Below, in pieces: positions 10,001-22,000 of a stretch of 64,000 bases of DNA. Under the pieces are notes generated by a model that saw only the letters and a program-made list of their open reading frames with translations, did no database searches and had not been told where the DNA came from. Within the stretch, counting starts at the first letter, position 1. Each line of letters starts with the position of its first letter. This DNA comes from Burkholderiales bacterium JOSHI_001. Its GTDB lineage: Bacteria; Pseudomonadota; Gammaproteobacteria; Burkholderiales; Burkholderiaceae_C. A program made the translations under genes and the position numbers. The stretch is from contig CM001438.1 of NCBI GenBank assembly GCA_000244995.1, forward strand, positions 2,442,090 through 2,506,089, read 5' to 3'.

Positions 10001-13000
10001 ACGTCGAACAGCGCCGGCGTGCCGGAGTCACGCACGCTGAAGGTGAAGCTGGCCAGCGGGGCACCGAAGTTGTTGGCCGGCGGCAGGTAGCGCAGCAGGC
10101 CGGCGTTGATGTCGGCCACGGTGACGCTCTGGCCCACCACGACATTGGCGCCATTGAGCTGCAGCGTGCCGCTGACCGGCAGGCTGTCGATGCGCACCAG
10201 GGCCAGGGTGTCGCCCAGGTCCGGGTCGGTGAAGCCGAAGTCGGCCGCGCTGACGGTGTAGGGCGTGTCTTCTGCCGTGCTCACGGTCTTGTCGGCACCG
10301 GAAGGCGCGTCGTTGACCGGGGTGACGTTCAGGGTGAAGGTGTTGGGCGCGGCGTCGAAGGCGCCGGCGTTGTCCTGCACGCTGAAGCTGAAGTTGCTGT
10401 AGGCGTTGCCGTTCTCATTGGCGGCCGGCGCGATGCGCAGCTGGCCGGCGTTGATGGCGGCCACCGAAATGGTCTGGCCCAGCACCACGTTCACGCCGTT
10501 GAGCTGCAGCGTGCCCTTGGCCGGCAGGCTGTCGATGCGCACGGCCGCCAGGGTCTGGCCGGCGTCGGCGTCGGCAAAGCCCAGGTCGGAGGCCAGCACG
10601 GTGTAGTTGCCGTCTTCGGCGATGGTGCGGGTGACATCGGCGCCGGTGGGCGGGGTGTTGGCGCCGACGTTGACGGTGAGGGTGGCGGTGTCGAACTGGC
10701 CGTTGGGGTCGGTCAGGGTGTAGGTGATGACCACCGGGCCGGTGACATTGGCCGCCGGGGTGAAAGTGATGGTGCCGTCGGGGTTGACCACCGCGGTTCC
10801 CAGGGCCGGGTTGACCACGGGGTTGGAGACGGTGAGCTGCGCCGGGGTGTTGTCCGGGTCGGTGTCGTTGGCCTTGACGTTGACGGTGACGGGCTGGTTG
10901 ATGGGCGTGGTGGCGCTGTCGTCGTTGGCCACCGGCGGGTCGTTGACCGCGGCCAGGTTGATGCTGATGCGGTTGGGCGCCACGTCGAACAGGGCGGGCG
11001 AACCGGAGTCGCGCACACTGAAGTCGAAGCTGGCGACCGTGCCGTTGGCGTTCAGTGCCGGGGTGTAGCGCAGCAGGCCGGCGTTGATGTCGGCCACCGT
11101 GATGACGGTGCCGGCGGTGACCGGGGTGCCATTCAAGGCCAGGGTGCCGGTGGCCGGCAGCACGTCGATGCGCACGGCCGCGAGCGTGTCGCCCACGTCG
11201 GGGTCGGTGAAGCCGAAATCCGCCGCGGTGATGGTGAGCGGGGTGTCTTCGGTGCCGCTGAGCGTCTTGTCAGCACCGGACGGGGCGTCGTTGACCGGCG
11301 TCACGTTGACGGTGATGCGGTTGGGCGCGGTGTCGAACAGCAGCGACGAGTCGCGCACGCTGAAGTCGAAACTGGCCAGCGGCGCGCCGTTGGCGTTGGT
11401 CGCCGGCACATAGCGCAGCAGTCCGGCGTTGATGTCGGCCACCGTGACCACAGTGCCCGCGGTCACGGGCGCGCCGTTGAGCTGCAGGCTGCCGGTGGCC
11501 GGCAGCACGTCGATGCGCACGGCCGTGAGCGTGTCGCCCGGGTCCAGGTCGGCGAAGCCGAAGTCGGCCGCCGTCACGGACAGGGGGGTGTCCTCGACCG
11601 TGGTCAGGGTCTTGTCGGCGCCGGTGGGCGGGTCGTTGACCGGGGTGACGTTCAGGGTGAAGGTGTTGGGCGCGGTGTCGAAGGCACCGGCGTTGTCCTG
11701 CACGCTGAAGCCGAAGCTGGCGTAGTTGTTGCCGTTCTCGTTGGCATCAGGCGCCATGCGCAGCTGGCCTGCGGCAATGGCCGCGACAGGAATCACCTGC
11801 CCCGCCGTGACCGCCACACCGTTGAGCGTCAGCGTGCCGTTGCCCGGCAAGGTGTCGATGCGCACGGCCGCCAGGGTCTGGCCGGCGTCGGCGTCGGCGA
11901 AGCCGAAGTCGCCGCTCAGCAGGGTGTAGCTGCCGTCTTCCAGGATGGTGCGTGCGGTGTCGGCGCCGGTGGGCGGCGTGTTCGCGCCCACGGTCACGGT
12001 GATGACCGCGGTGTCGCTGCGGCCCTCCAGGTCGGTGAGCGTGTAGGTGATGGTGGCCGCGCCGGTGAAGTTGGCCGCGGGCGTGAAGGTGATGGTGCCG
12101 TCGGGGTTGACCACGGCGGTGCCCTGGGCCGGGTTCACCACGGGGTTGGAAACGGTCAGCTCCGCCGGGGTGTTGTCCGGGTCGCTGTCGTTGGCCTTGA
12201 CATTGACCGTCACTGCCTGGTTGATCGGCGTGCTGGCGTTGTCGTCGTTGGCCACCGGCGGGTCGTTCAACGGGGTGACGCTGACGGTCAGGCGGTTGGG
12301 CACCGGGTCAAACAGGGCCGGCGAGCCGGAGTCCTGCACGCTGAAGTTGAAGCCCACCAGGCTTTCACCGTTCAGGTTCAGCCCGGGCAGGTAGCTCAGG
12401 CGGCCAGCGTCGATGTCGGCGCGGCTGATCACCTGGCCGGGCGTGACCGCCACGCCATTGAGGGTGAGTGAGCCGGTGGCCGGCAGGGTGTCGATGCGCA
12501 CCGCCGCCATGGTGTCGCCCACGTCCGGGTCGCTGAAGCCGAAGTCGACCGCCGTGATGGTGACGGGTGTGTCTTCCGATGTGGAGATGGTCTTGTTGGT
12601 GCCGGCCGGCGCGTCGTTCACCGGGTCGATGACCAGGCTGAGCGTGGTGCTGGCATTGGACGTGCCGTCGGTGGCCACATAGGTCACCTGCGGCACCGAG
12701 CCGTTGAAGTTGGCCACCGGCGTGAAGCTGTAGCTGCCGTTGGCGTTGATGATCAAGCTGCCCACGCCGGGGATGGTGGCCGTGGAGCCGGCGGTGAAGC
12801 TGCCCGGCACCCCGGTGATGGTGAAGCTGGCCACGGTCAGCGGCTCCACATCGGGGTCGCTGTCGTTGGTCAGCACGTTGCCGGTGAGCGGGTTGTCCTC
12901 GGCGCCGCGGTTGCTGTCGGCCACCACGGTGGGGGCGTCGTTGCTGCCGTTGACGGTGATGGTCAGGCTGGTCTGGGCGGTGCCGCCCTTGCCGTCGCTG

Positions 13001-16000
13001 ACGGTGTAGGTGAAGACGTCCTGCACCGACTCGCCGGTGTCCAGCGCGTTGGCGGCGGCATTGGGCGTGTAGGTGTAGCTGCCGTCGGCGTTGAGCGTGA
13101 GCGAGCCGTTGGCGCCCGCGAGCGGGGTGCCGACGGCACCGACGGTGGCGCCGAAGCTGATGGCCGAGACGCTGAGGCTGTCGCCGTCCAAGTCGGTGTC
13201 GACGCCGGCCGGGGCCGTGCCGCTGGCGATCACGCCATTGGCCTGGGTGACGGTGAGCACCGCGTTCTCGGTGGTGCTGCCCTGGTCGGGGTTGGCCACC
13301 GGGTTGTCGTTGACCGGGGTGACGGTGATGTTCAGCGTGTTGGGGGCCACGTCGAACAGCGCCGGCGTGCCGGAGTCACGCACGCTGAAGGTGAAGCTGG
13401 CCAGCGGGGCGCCGAAGTTGTTGGCCGGCGGCAGGTAGCGCAGCAGGCCGGCGTTGATGTCGGCCACGGTGACGCTCTGGCCCACCACGACATTGGCGCC
13501 ATTGAGCTGCAGCGTGCCGCTGACCGGCAGGCTGTCGATGCGCACCAGGGCCAGGGTGTCGCCCAGGTCCGGGTCGGTGAAGCCGAAGTCGGCCGCGCTG
13601 ACGGTGTAGGGCGTGTCTTCTGCCGTGCTCACGGTCCTGTCGGCGCCGGAAGGCGCGTCGTTGACCGGGGTGACGTTCAGGGTGAAGGTGTTGGGCGCGG
13701 TGTCGAAGGCGCCGGCGTTGTCCTGCACGCTGAAGGTGAAATTGCTGTAGTTGTTGCCGTTCTCGTCGGCATCCGGGGCGATGCGCAACTGGCCGGCGTT
13801 GATGGCGGCCACCGAGATGGTCTGGCCCAGCACCACGTTCACGCCGTTGAGTTGCAGCGTGCCGTTGCCTGGCAGGCTGTCGATGCGCACGGCCGCCAGG
13901 GTCTGGCCGGCGTCGGCATCGGCAAAGCCCAGGTCGGAGGCCAGCACGGTGTAGCTGCCGTCTTCGGCGATGGTGCGGGTGACATCGGCACCAGTGGGCG
14001 GGGTGTTGCCGCCGACGTTGACGGTGATCGTGGCGGTGTCGCTGGCGCCCGAGGGGTCGGTGAGGGTGTAGGTGATGGTCACCGGCCCGGTGACGTTGTT
14101 GGCCGGGGTGAAGCTGATGGTGCCGTCGGGGTTGACCACCGCGGTTCCCAGGGCCGGGTTGACCACGGGGTTGGAGACCGTGAGCTGCGCCGGGGTGTTG
14201 TCTGGGTCGGTGTCGTTGGCCTTGACGTTGACGGTGACGGCCTGGTTGATGGGTGTGAAGGCCACATCGTCATTGGCCACCGGCGGGTCGTTGACCGCGG
14301 CCAGGTTGATGCTGATGCGGTTCGGCGCCACGTCGAACAGGGCGGGCGAACCGGAGTCGCGCACGCTGAAGTCGAAGCTGGCAACCGCGCCGTTGGTGTT
14401 CAGCGCCGGGATGTAGCGCAGCAGGCCGGCGTTGATGTCGGCCACCGTGATGACGGTGCCGGCCAGCACCGGGCTGCCGTTGAAGCTGAGCGAGCCGGTG
14501 GCCGGCGGCACATCGATGCGCACGGCCGCCAGCGTGTCGCCCACGTCGGGGTCGGTGAAGCCGAAGTCCGCCGCGGTGATGGTGAGCGGCGTGTCTTCGG
14601 TGCCGTTCAGCAGCTTGTCGGCACCCGAGGGCGCGTCGTTCACCGGGGTGACGTTGAAGCTGATGCGGTTGGGCGCCAGGTCGAACAGGTTGGCGGGCGT
14701 GCCCGAATCGCGCACGCTGAAGTCAAACCCGGCCAGCGGCACGCCGTTGGCGTTGAGCGGGGCGGTGTAGCGCAGCAGCCCGGCGTTGATGTCGGCCACC
14801 GTGACCACGGTGCCGGCGGCCACGGGCGAACCGTTGAGCGTCAGGCTGCCGGTGGCCGGCAGGTTGTCGATGCGAACGGCCGACAGGGCGTCGCCCACGT
14901 CCACATCGGCGAAACCGAAGTCGGCGGCGCTGAGCGTGACCGGGGTGTCCTCGGCGGTGGTGATGGTCTTGTCGGCGCCTGTGGGCGCGTCATTGACCGG
15001 GGTGACGTTCAGCGTCAGCGTGCCGGGCACCGAGGCGGTGCCGTCGGTGGCCAGGTAGGTGGCCACGGGCACGGGGCCGTTGAAGTTGGCCACCGGGGTG
15101 AACAGGTAGTCGCCATTGGCCTGGATGAGCAGGGTGCCCACGCCGGGGATGGTGGCGGTGGTGCCGGCGGCGAAGCTGCCGGGCACGCCCGTGATGCTGA
15201 AGGACGCGACCGAGAGGGGTTCCCCATCGACATCGCTGTCATTGGCCAGCACGTTGCCGGGGATGGGGGTGTCCTCGGGCGCTGCGCCGACATCGGCCAC
15301 CACGGTGGGGGCGTCGTTGGTGCCGGTGACGGTGATGGTCAGCGTGGTGTTGGCCAGGCCGCCGTTGCCGTCGCTGACGGTGTAGTTGAAGACATCCACC
15401 ACGGACTCGCCGCTGTCCAGGGTGTCGGTGGACGCGGCCGGGGTGTAGGTGTAGCTGCCGTTGGCGTTGAGCACCAGAGTGCCGTTGGCGCCTGCCAGGG
15501 GCAGGCCCACGGTGCCGGCATTGGCACCGAAGCTGACCGCGGACACATTGAGGGTGTCGCCGTCCACGTCGCTGTCGCGGCCTGCGGGCACGGCGGCGCT
15601 GGCAATCACGCCGTTGGCGGCGGTGACCGTCAGCGGGGTCTGCTCGCTGGTGCTGCCCAGGTCCGCCAGGGCCACCGGGTCGTCGTTCACCGGGGTGACG
15701 TTCAGTGTGAAGGTGTTGGGCGCGGTATCGAAGGCGCCGGCGTTGTCCTGCACGCTGAAGCCGAAGCTGGCGTAGTTGTTGCCGTTTTCATTGGCGTCGG
15801 GCGCCATGCGCAGCTGGCCTGCGGCGATGGCGGCCACCGGGATGACCTGCCCGGCGGTCACCGCCACGCCGTTGAGCGTGAGCGTGCCATTGCCCGGCAG
15901 GGTGTCGATGCGCACCGCGGCCAAGGTCTGGCCCACGTCGGCGTCGGCAAAGCCGAAGTCCGAGGGCTGCACGGTGTAGCTGCCGTCTTCGGCAATGGTG

Positions 16001-19000
16001 CGGGTGACGTCGGTGCCGGTGGGCGGCGTGTTGGCACCGACGTTGACGGTGATGGTCGCGGTGTCGGTGCGGCCGTCCGGGTCGGTGAGGGTGTAGGTGA
16101 TGGTCACCGGCCCGGTGACGTTGTTCGCCGGGGTGAAGGTGATGGTGCCGTCGGGGTTGACCACCGCGGTGCCCTGGGCCGGGTTCACCACGGGGTTGGA
16201 CACGGTCAGCTGGGCCGGGCTGTTGTCCGGGTCGCTGTCGTTGGCCTTGACGTCGATGGTGACGGGCCGGTTGATCGGCGTGGTGGCGCTGTCGTCGTTG
16301 GCCACCGGCGGGTCGTTCACCGGGGTGACGTTGATCGTCAGCGTGCTGCTCACCGGGGTGGTGCCGTCGGTGGCGGTGTAGGTGACCAGCGGCGCCGGGC
16401 CGTTGAAATTCAGCGCCGGGGTGAAGGTGTAGTCGCCGTTGGGCTGGATGACCAGCGTGCCCACGCCGGGGATGCTGGCGTTCTGGCCGGGCGTGAAGCT
16501 GCCTGCCACGCCGGCGATGGTGAAGCCGGTGACGGTCAGGGCCTCGACATCGGCGTCGGTGTCGTTGGCCAGCACGTTGTCGCTGACGGCGGTGTCCTCG
16601 GCCGTGACCTTGGTGTCAGCGGTGAGTTGCGGCGCGTCGTTGGTGCCGGTGACCGTGATGGTCAAGGTGGACGTGGCGATGCCGCCATTGCCGTCGCTGA
16701 CGGTGTAGGTGAACACGTCCTGCACAGATTCGCCATCGTCCAGCGAATTGGTGGAAGCGGCTGGCACATAGCGGTAGGAACCGTCGGCGCTGAGGATCAG
16801 CGAGCCGTTGGCGCCTGCCAGCACCGAGCCGACGGTCCCGGGGTTGGCGCCGAAGGAAACCGCTGACACGCTGAGGCTGTCCAGGTCCACGTCGGTGTCG
16901 CGGCCGGCGGCCACGGCGGTGCTGGTGATCACGCCATTGGCAGCGGAGACATTCAGCACCAGGTCTTCCGTCGTGACGCCGGTGTCAGCACGCGCCACCG
17001 GGGCGTCGTTGACCGGGTTCACGTTGAACAGGAAGGTGTTGGGCAGGGTGTCGAAGGAACCGGCCGAGTCCTGCACACTGAAACGGAACGTGGCGTAGTT
17101 GTTGCCGTTCTCGTTCAGGTCGGGCACGAACCTCAGCAGGCCGGCGTTGATGGACGCCACCGGAATAACCTGGCCGGCGACGACGTTCACGCCATTGATC
17201 TGCAGGCGGCCGTTGGTGGCCACGGCATCGATGCGCACCGATGCCAGGGTCTGGCCCAGGTCAACGTCGGTGAAGCCGAAGTCGGAAGCCACCAGGGTGT
17301 AGGGCGTGTCCTCGTCGATGGTGCGCGCCGCGTCGGTGCCCAAGGGCGGGTTGTTGGTGCCCACGTTGACCGTGATGACGGCAATGTCGCTGCGGCCCTC
17401 GGGGTCGGTGAGGGTGTAGGTGATGGTCACCGGGCCGGTGATGTTGGCGGCCGGGGTGAAGGTGATGGTGCCGTCGGGGTTGACCACCGCGGTGCCCAGG
17501 GCGGGGTCCACCACCGGGCTGGACACGGCCAGCTCCGCCGGGGTGTTGTCCGGGTCGGTGTCGTTGGCCTTGACGTTGATCGTCACCGCCTGGTTGATCG
17601 GCGTGGACGCGATGTCGTCATTGGCCACCGGCGGGTCGTTCACCGGGGCGAGCGTGAAGTTGATGCGGTTGGGCGCCGGGTCGAACAGGGCCGGCGAGCC
17701 GGAGTCCTGCACGCTGAAGTTGAAGGCGCCGATGCTCTCGCCAGCCCGGTTCAAGGCCGGCTCGAAGCGCAGCAGGCCGGCGTCCAGGTCGGCCCGGCTG
17801 ATCACCTGGCCCGCCGTGACCGGCACGCCGTTGAGCGTCAGGCGGCCGTCGGTGGCCACCGGCAGCGTGTCGATGCGCACCGCCGCCAGCGTGTCGCCGA
17901 CGTCGGGGTCGGTGAAGCCGAAGTCCGCCGGCCTGATGGTGACCGGGGTGTCTTCGGTGCCAGGCAGGGTGTTGTTGGTGCCGGCCGGGGCGTCGTTCAC
18001 CGGGTCCACGGTCAGGGTCAGCGTGGCGTCGCGCGGGCTGGTGCCGTCGCTCACGGTGTAGGTGACCACGGGCACCGGGCCGTTGTAGTTGGGCGCCGGG
18101 TTGAAGGTGAAGCTGCCATCGGCGCGGATGACCAGCGTGCCTTCGGTCGGGAAGGTGATGGTGGCGCCGGGCGCGAAGCTGCCCAGGCCCGGCACATTGA
18201 TGGCGGTGACCGCCAGCGACGGGCCGTCCACGTCGGTGTCATTGGCCAGCACGTTGCCGTTCAGCGGCTGGTCCTCGGGCGTGCGGCCCACATCGGGCAC
18301 CACGACAGGGGCGTCGTTGCTGCCGTTGATGGTGATGGTGAGCGTGGTGGTGCTCTCGTCGCCGTCGGCGTCGCGCAGCACGTAGGTGAACACCTCGGTC
18401 AGCGACTGGGCGTCACGCAGGGCCTGCACCGCCGGGTCGGCCGTGTTCAGTGCATAGCTGTAGCTGCCATCGGGGTTCAGGGTCAGTGCGCCATGGGCGC
18501 CCGCGATCGGTGCGCCCACGGTGCCCGGGGCGCCATTGAAGCTGACGCCAGCCACCTGGGCCGGGTCGGCCGCCAGGGTGTCGGCACCGGCGCCGGTGGT
18601 GATCACGTTGCCAGTGGCCGGGGCCACGGCGTCTTCGCCGATGCTGTTCACGTCGGGCCGCGCCGCGGGCGCGGTGTCGGTGATCAGGATGTCCAGCGAG
18701 TCGGTGGCGCTGTTGCCGGCGCGGTCGGTGACGACCACGGGGATGCTGTCCAGCACATCGGCCGGGTTGGTCTGGGCCGGGGCGCTGTAGGTGTAGCGGA
18801 CGGTGCCGGTGGCGGGGTCGAAGCCGGTGAGGGTGAGGGTGCCTTCGCCGGTGTTGATGGCCACGGGCAACGCGCCCAGGTTGGCCAGTTGCGCCGGGGT
18901 GAGCACGGTGCCGCCCACGCTGAGGCTGCCCAGGCCGTCGGGCGTGGTGACGGTGAAGCTGCCATTGAGGGGGGTGCCGCCTTCGACGATGGTGTTGTCG

Positions 19001-22000
19001 CCGGCTTGGGCGCCGTTGTCGTCGGGCACCTTGATCACCGGCGGGCCGTCGGTGGCGCCGCTGATGGTGATGTTCAGGGTGGTGGTGCTCTCGTCGCCGT
19101 CGGCGTCGCGCAGCACGTAGGTGAACACCTCGGTCAGGGACTCACCGGCGTTCAGGGCCTGCACCGCCGGGTCGGCGTTGTTCAGGGTGTAGCTGTAACT
19201 GCCGTCGGGGTTCAGCGTCAGCGAGCCGTGCGCGCCGGCCAGCGGCGAACCCACGGTGCCAGGGTTGGCGCCGAAGTTCACGGTGGCCACCTGGGCCAGG
19301 TCGGCGCCGAGCGTGTCGGCACCGGCGCCGGTGCTGATGACATTGCCGGTGGCCGGGGCCACGGTGTCCTCGACGATGCTGTTCACGTCGGCGCGCGCCA
19401 CGGGCGCGGTGTCGGTGATCAGGATGTCCAGCGAGTCGGTGGCACTGTTGCCGGCGCGGTCGGTGACGACCACGGGGATGCTGTCCAGCACATCGGCCGG
19501 GTTGGTCTGGGCCGGGGCGCTGTAGGTGTAGCTGACGGTGCCGGTGGCGGGGTCGAACCCAGTGAGGGTGAGGGTGCCTTCGCCGGTGTTGATGACCGCG
19601 GGCGTGGTGCCCAGGTTGGCCAGTTGCGCCGGGGTGAGCACGGTGCCGCCCACGGTCAGGCTGCCCAGGCCGTCGGGTGCGCTGACGGTGAAGCTGCCGC
19701 TGACCGGCGCGCCCCCTTCGACGATGGTGTTGTCGCCGGCTTGGGCGCCGTTGTCGTCGGGCACCTTGATCACCGGCGGGCCATCGGTGGCGCCGTTGAT
19801 GGTGATGGTCAGGGTGGTGGTGCTCTCGTCGCCATCGGCGTCGCGCAGCACGTAGGTGAACACCTCGGTGAGGCTTTCACCGGCGTTCAGGGCCTGCACC
19901 GCCGGGTCGGCGTTGTTCAGGGTGTAGCTGTAGCTGCCGTCGGGGTTCAGCGTCAGCGAGCCATGCGCGCCGGCCAGCGGCGCGCCCACGGTGCCGGGGT
20001 TGGCACCGAAGTTCACGGTGGCCACCTGGGCCAGATCGGCGCCCAGTGTGTCGGTGCCCGCGCCGGTGCTGATGACGTTGCCTGTGGCAGGCGCTGCGGT
20101 GTCCTCGACGATGCTGTTCACATCGGCCACGGCCACGGGGGCGGTGTCGGTGATCAGGATGTCCAGCGAGTCGGTGGCGCTGTTGCCGGCGCGGTCGGTG
20201 ACGACCACGGGGATGCTGTCCAGCACATCGATCAGGCTGGTCTGGGCCGGGGCGGTGTAGGTGTAGCTGACGGTGCCGCTGGCAGGGTCGAAGCCGGTGA
20301 GGGTGAGGGTGCCTTCGCCGGTGTTGATGACCGCGGGCGTGGTGCCCAGGTTGGCCAGTTGCGCCGGGGTGAGCACGGTGCCGCCCACGGTCAGGCTGCC
20401 CAGGCCGTCGGGTGCGCTGACGGTGAAGCTGCCGCTGACGGGCGCGCCCCCTTCAACGATGCTGTTGTCGCCGGCTTGGGCGCCGTTGTCGTCGGGCACC
20501 TTGATCACCGGCGGGCCATCGGTGGCGCCGTTGATGGTGATGGTCAGGGTGGTGGTGCTCTCGTCGCCATCGGCGTCGCGCAGCACGTAGGTGAACACCT
20601 CGGTCAGGGACTCACCGGCGTTCAGGGCCTGCACCGCCGGGTCGGCGTTGTTCAGGGTGTAGCTGTAGCTGCCGTCGGGGTTCAGCGTCAGCGAGCCATG
20701 CGCGCCGGCCAGCGGCGCGCCCACGGTGCCGGGGTTGGCACCGAAGTTCACGGTGGCCACCTGGGCCAGATCGGCGCCGAGCGTGTCGGTGCCCGCGCCG
20801 GTGCTGATGACGTTGCCAGTGGCAGGCGCTGCGGTGTCCTCGACGATGCTGTTGACATCGGCCACGGCCACGGGGGCGGTGTCGGTGATCAGGATGTCCA
20901 GCGAATCGCTCACGCTGCGGCCGGCCGTGTCGGTGACGACCACGGGGATGCTGTCCAGCACGTCGGCCGGGTTGGTCTGGGCCGGGGCACTGTAGGTGTA
21001 GCTGACGGTGCCGGTGGCGGGGTCGAAGCCGGTGAGGGTGAGGGTGCCTTCGCCGGTGTTGATGGCCACGGGCGCGGCGCCCAGGCTGGCCAGTTGCGCC
21101 GGGGTGAGCACGGTGCCACCCACGCTGAGGCTACCCAGGCCGTCGGGTGCGCTGATGGTGAAGCTGCCACTGATGGGGGCGCCGCCTTCGACGATGCTGT
21201 TGTCGCCGGCCTGCGCGCCGTTGTCGTCGGGCACCTTGATCACCGGCGGGCCGTCGGTGGCGCCGTTGATGGTGATGGTCAGCGTGGTGGTGCTCTCGTC
21301 GCCATCGGCGTCGCGCAGCACATAGGTGAACACCTCGGTGAGGCTGTCACCGCTGTTCAGGGCCTGCACCGCCGGGTCGGCGTTGTTCAGCGCATAGCTG
21401 TAGCTGCCGTCGGGGTTGAGGGTGAGCGTGCCATGGGCGCCGGCCAGCGGCGAGCCCACGGTGCCGGCGGTGGCGCCAAAGCGCACCGTGGCCACCTGGG
21501 CCGGATCGGCCGCCAGGGTGTCGGCACCGGCACCGGTGGAGATGACATTGCCGGTGGCCGGGAGCACCGCGTCTTCGACGATGCTGTTCAGGTCGGCGCG
21601 CGCCACCGGCGCGGTGTCGGTGATCAGGATGTCCAGCGTGTCGGTCGCGCTGTTGCCCGCCGTGTCGGTGACGACCACGGGGATGCTGTCCAGCACATCG
21701 GCCGGGTTGGTCTGGGGCGGGGCGCTGTAGGTGTAGGTGACCTGGCCGGTGGCCGGGTCAAAGCCGGTGAGGGTGAGCGTGCCTTCACCGGTGTTGATGG
21801 CCACCGGGCTGGTGCCCAGTGCGGCCAGTTGCGCCGGGGTGAGCAGCACGCCGCCCACTTCGACGCTGGACAGGCCGTCGGGGGCGCTGATGCTGAAGCT
21901 GCCGGTGATGGGGGCGCCGCCTTCGACGATGGTGTTGTCCCCGCCTTGCGCGCCGTTGTCGTCCGGCACGGTGACCACCGGGCCGCCATTGCTGGCGCCG

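Noticed and set aside
8940-21975. Regular DNA repeats that could suggest a CRISPR or satellite array
   Set aside because: The periods (735 and 3348 bases) stay in frame, and the units encode conserved cadherin/VCBS protein modules; there are no short repeats with unique spacers.
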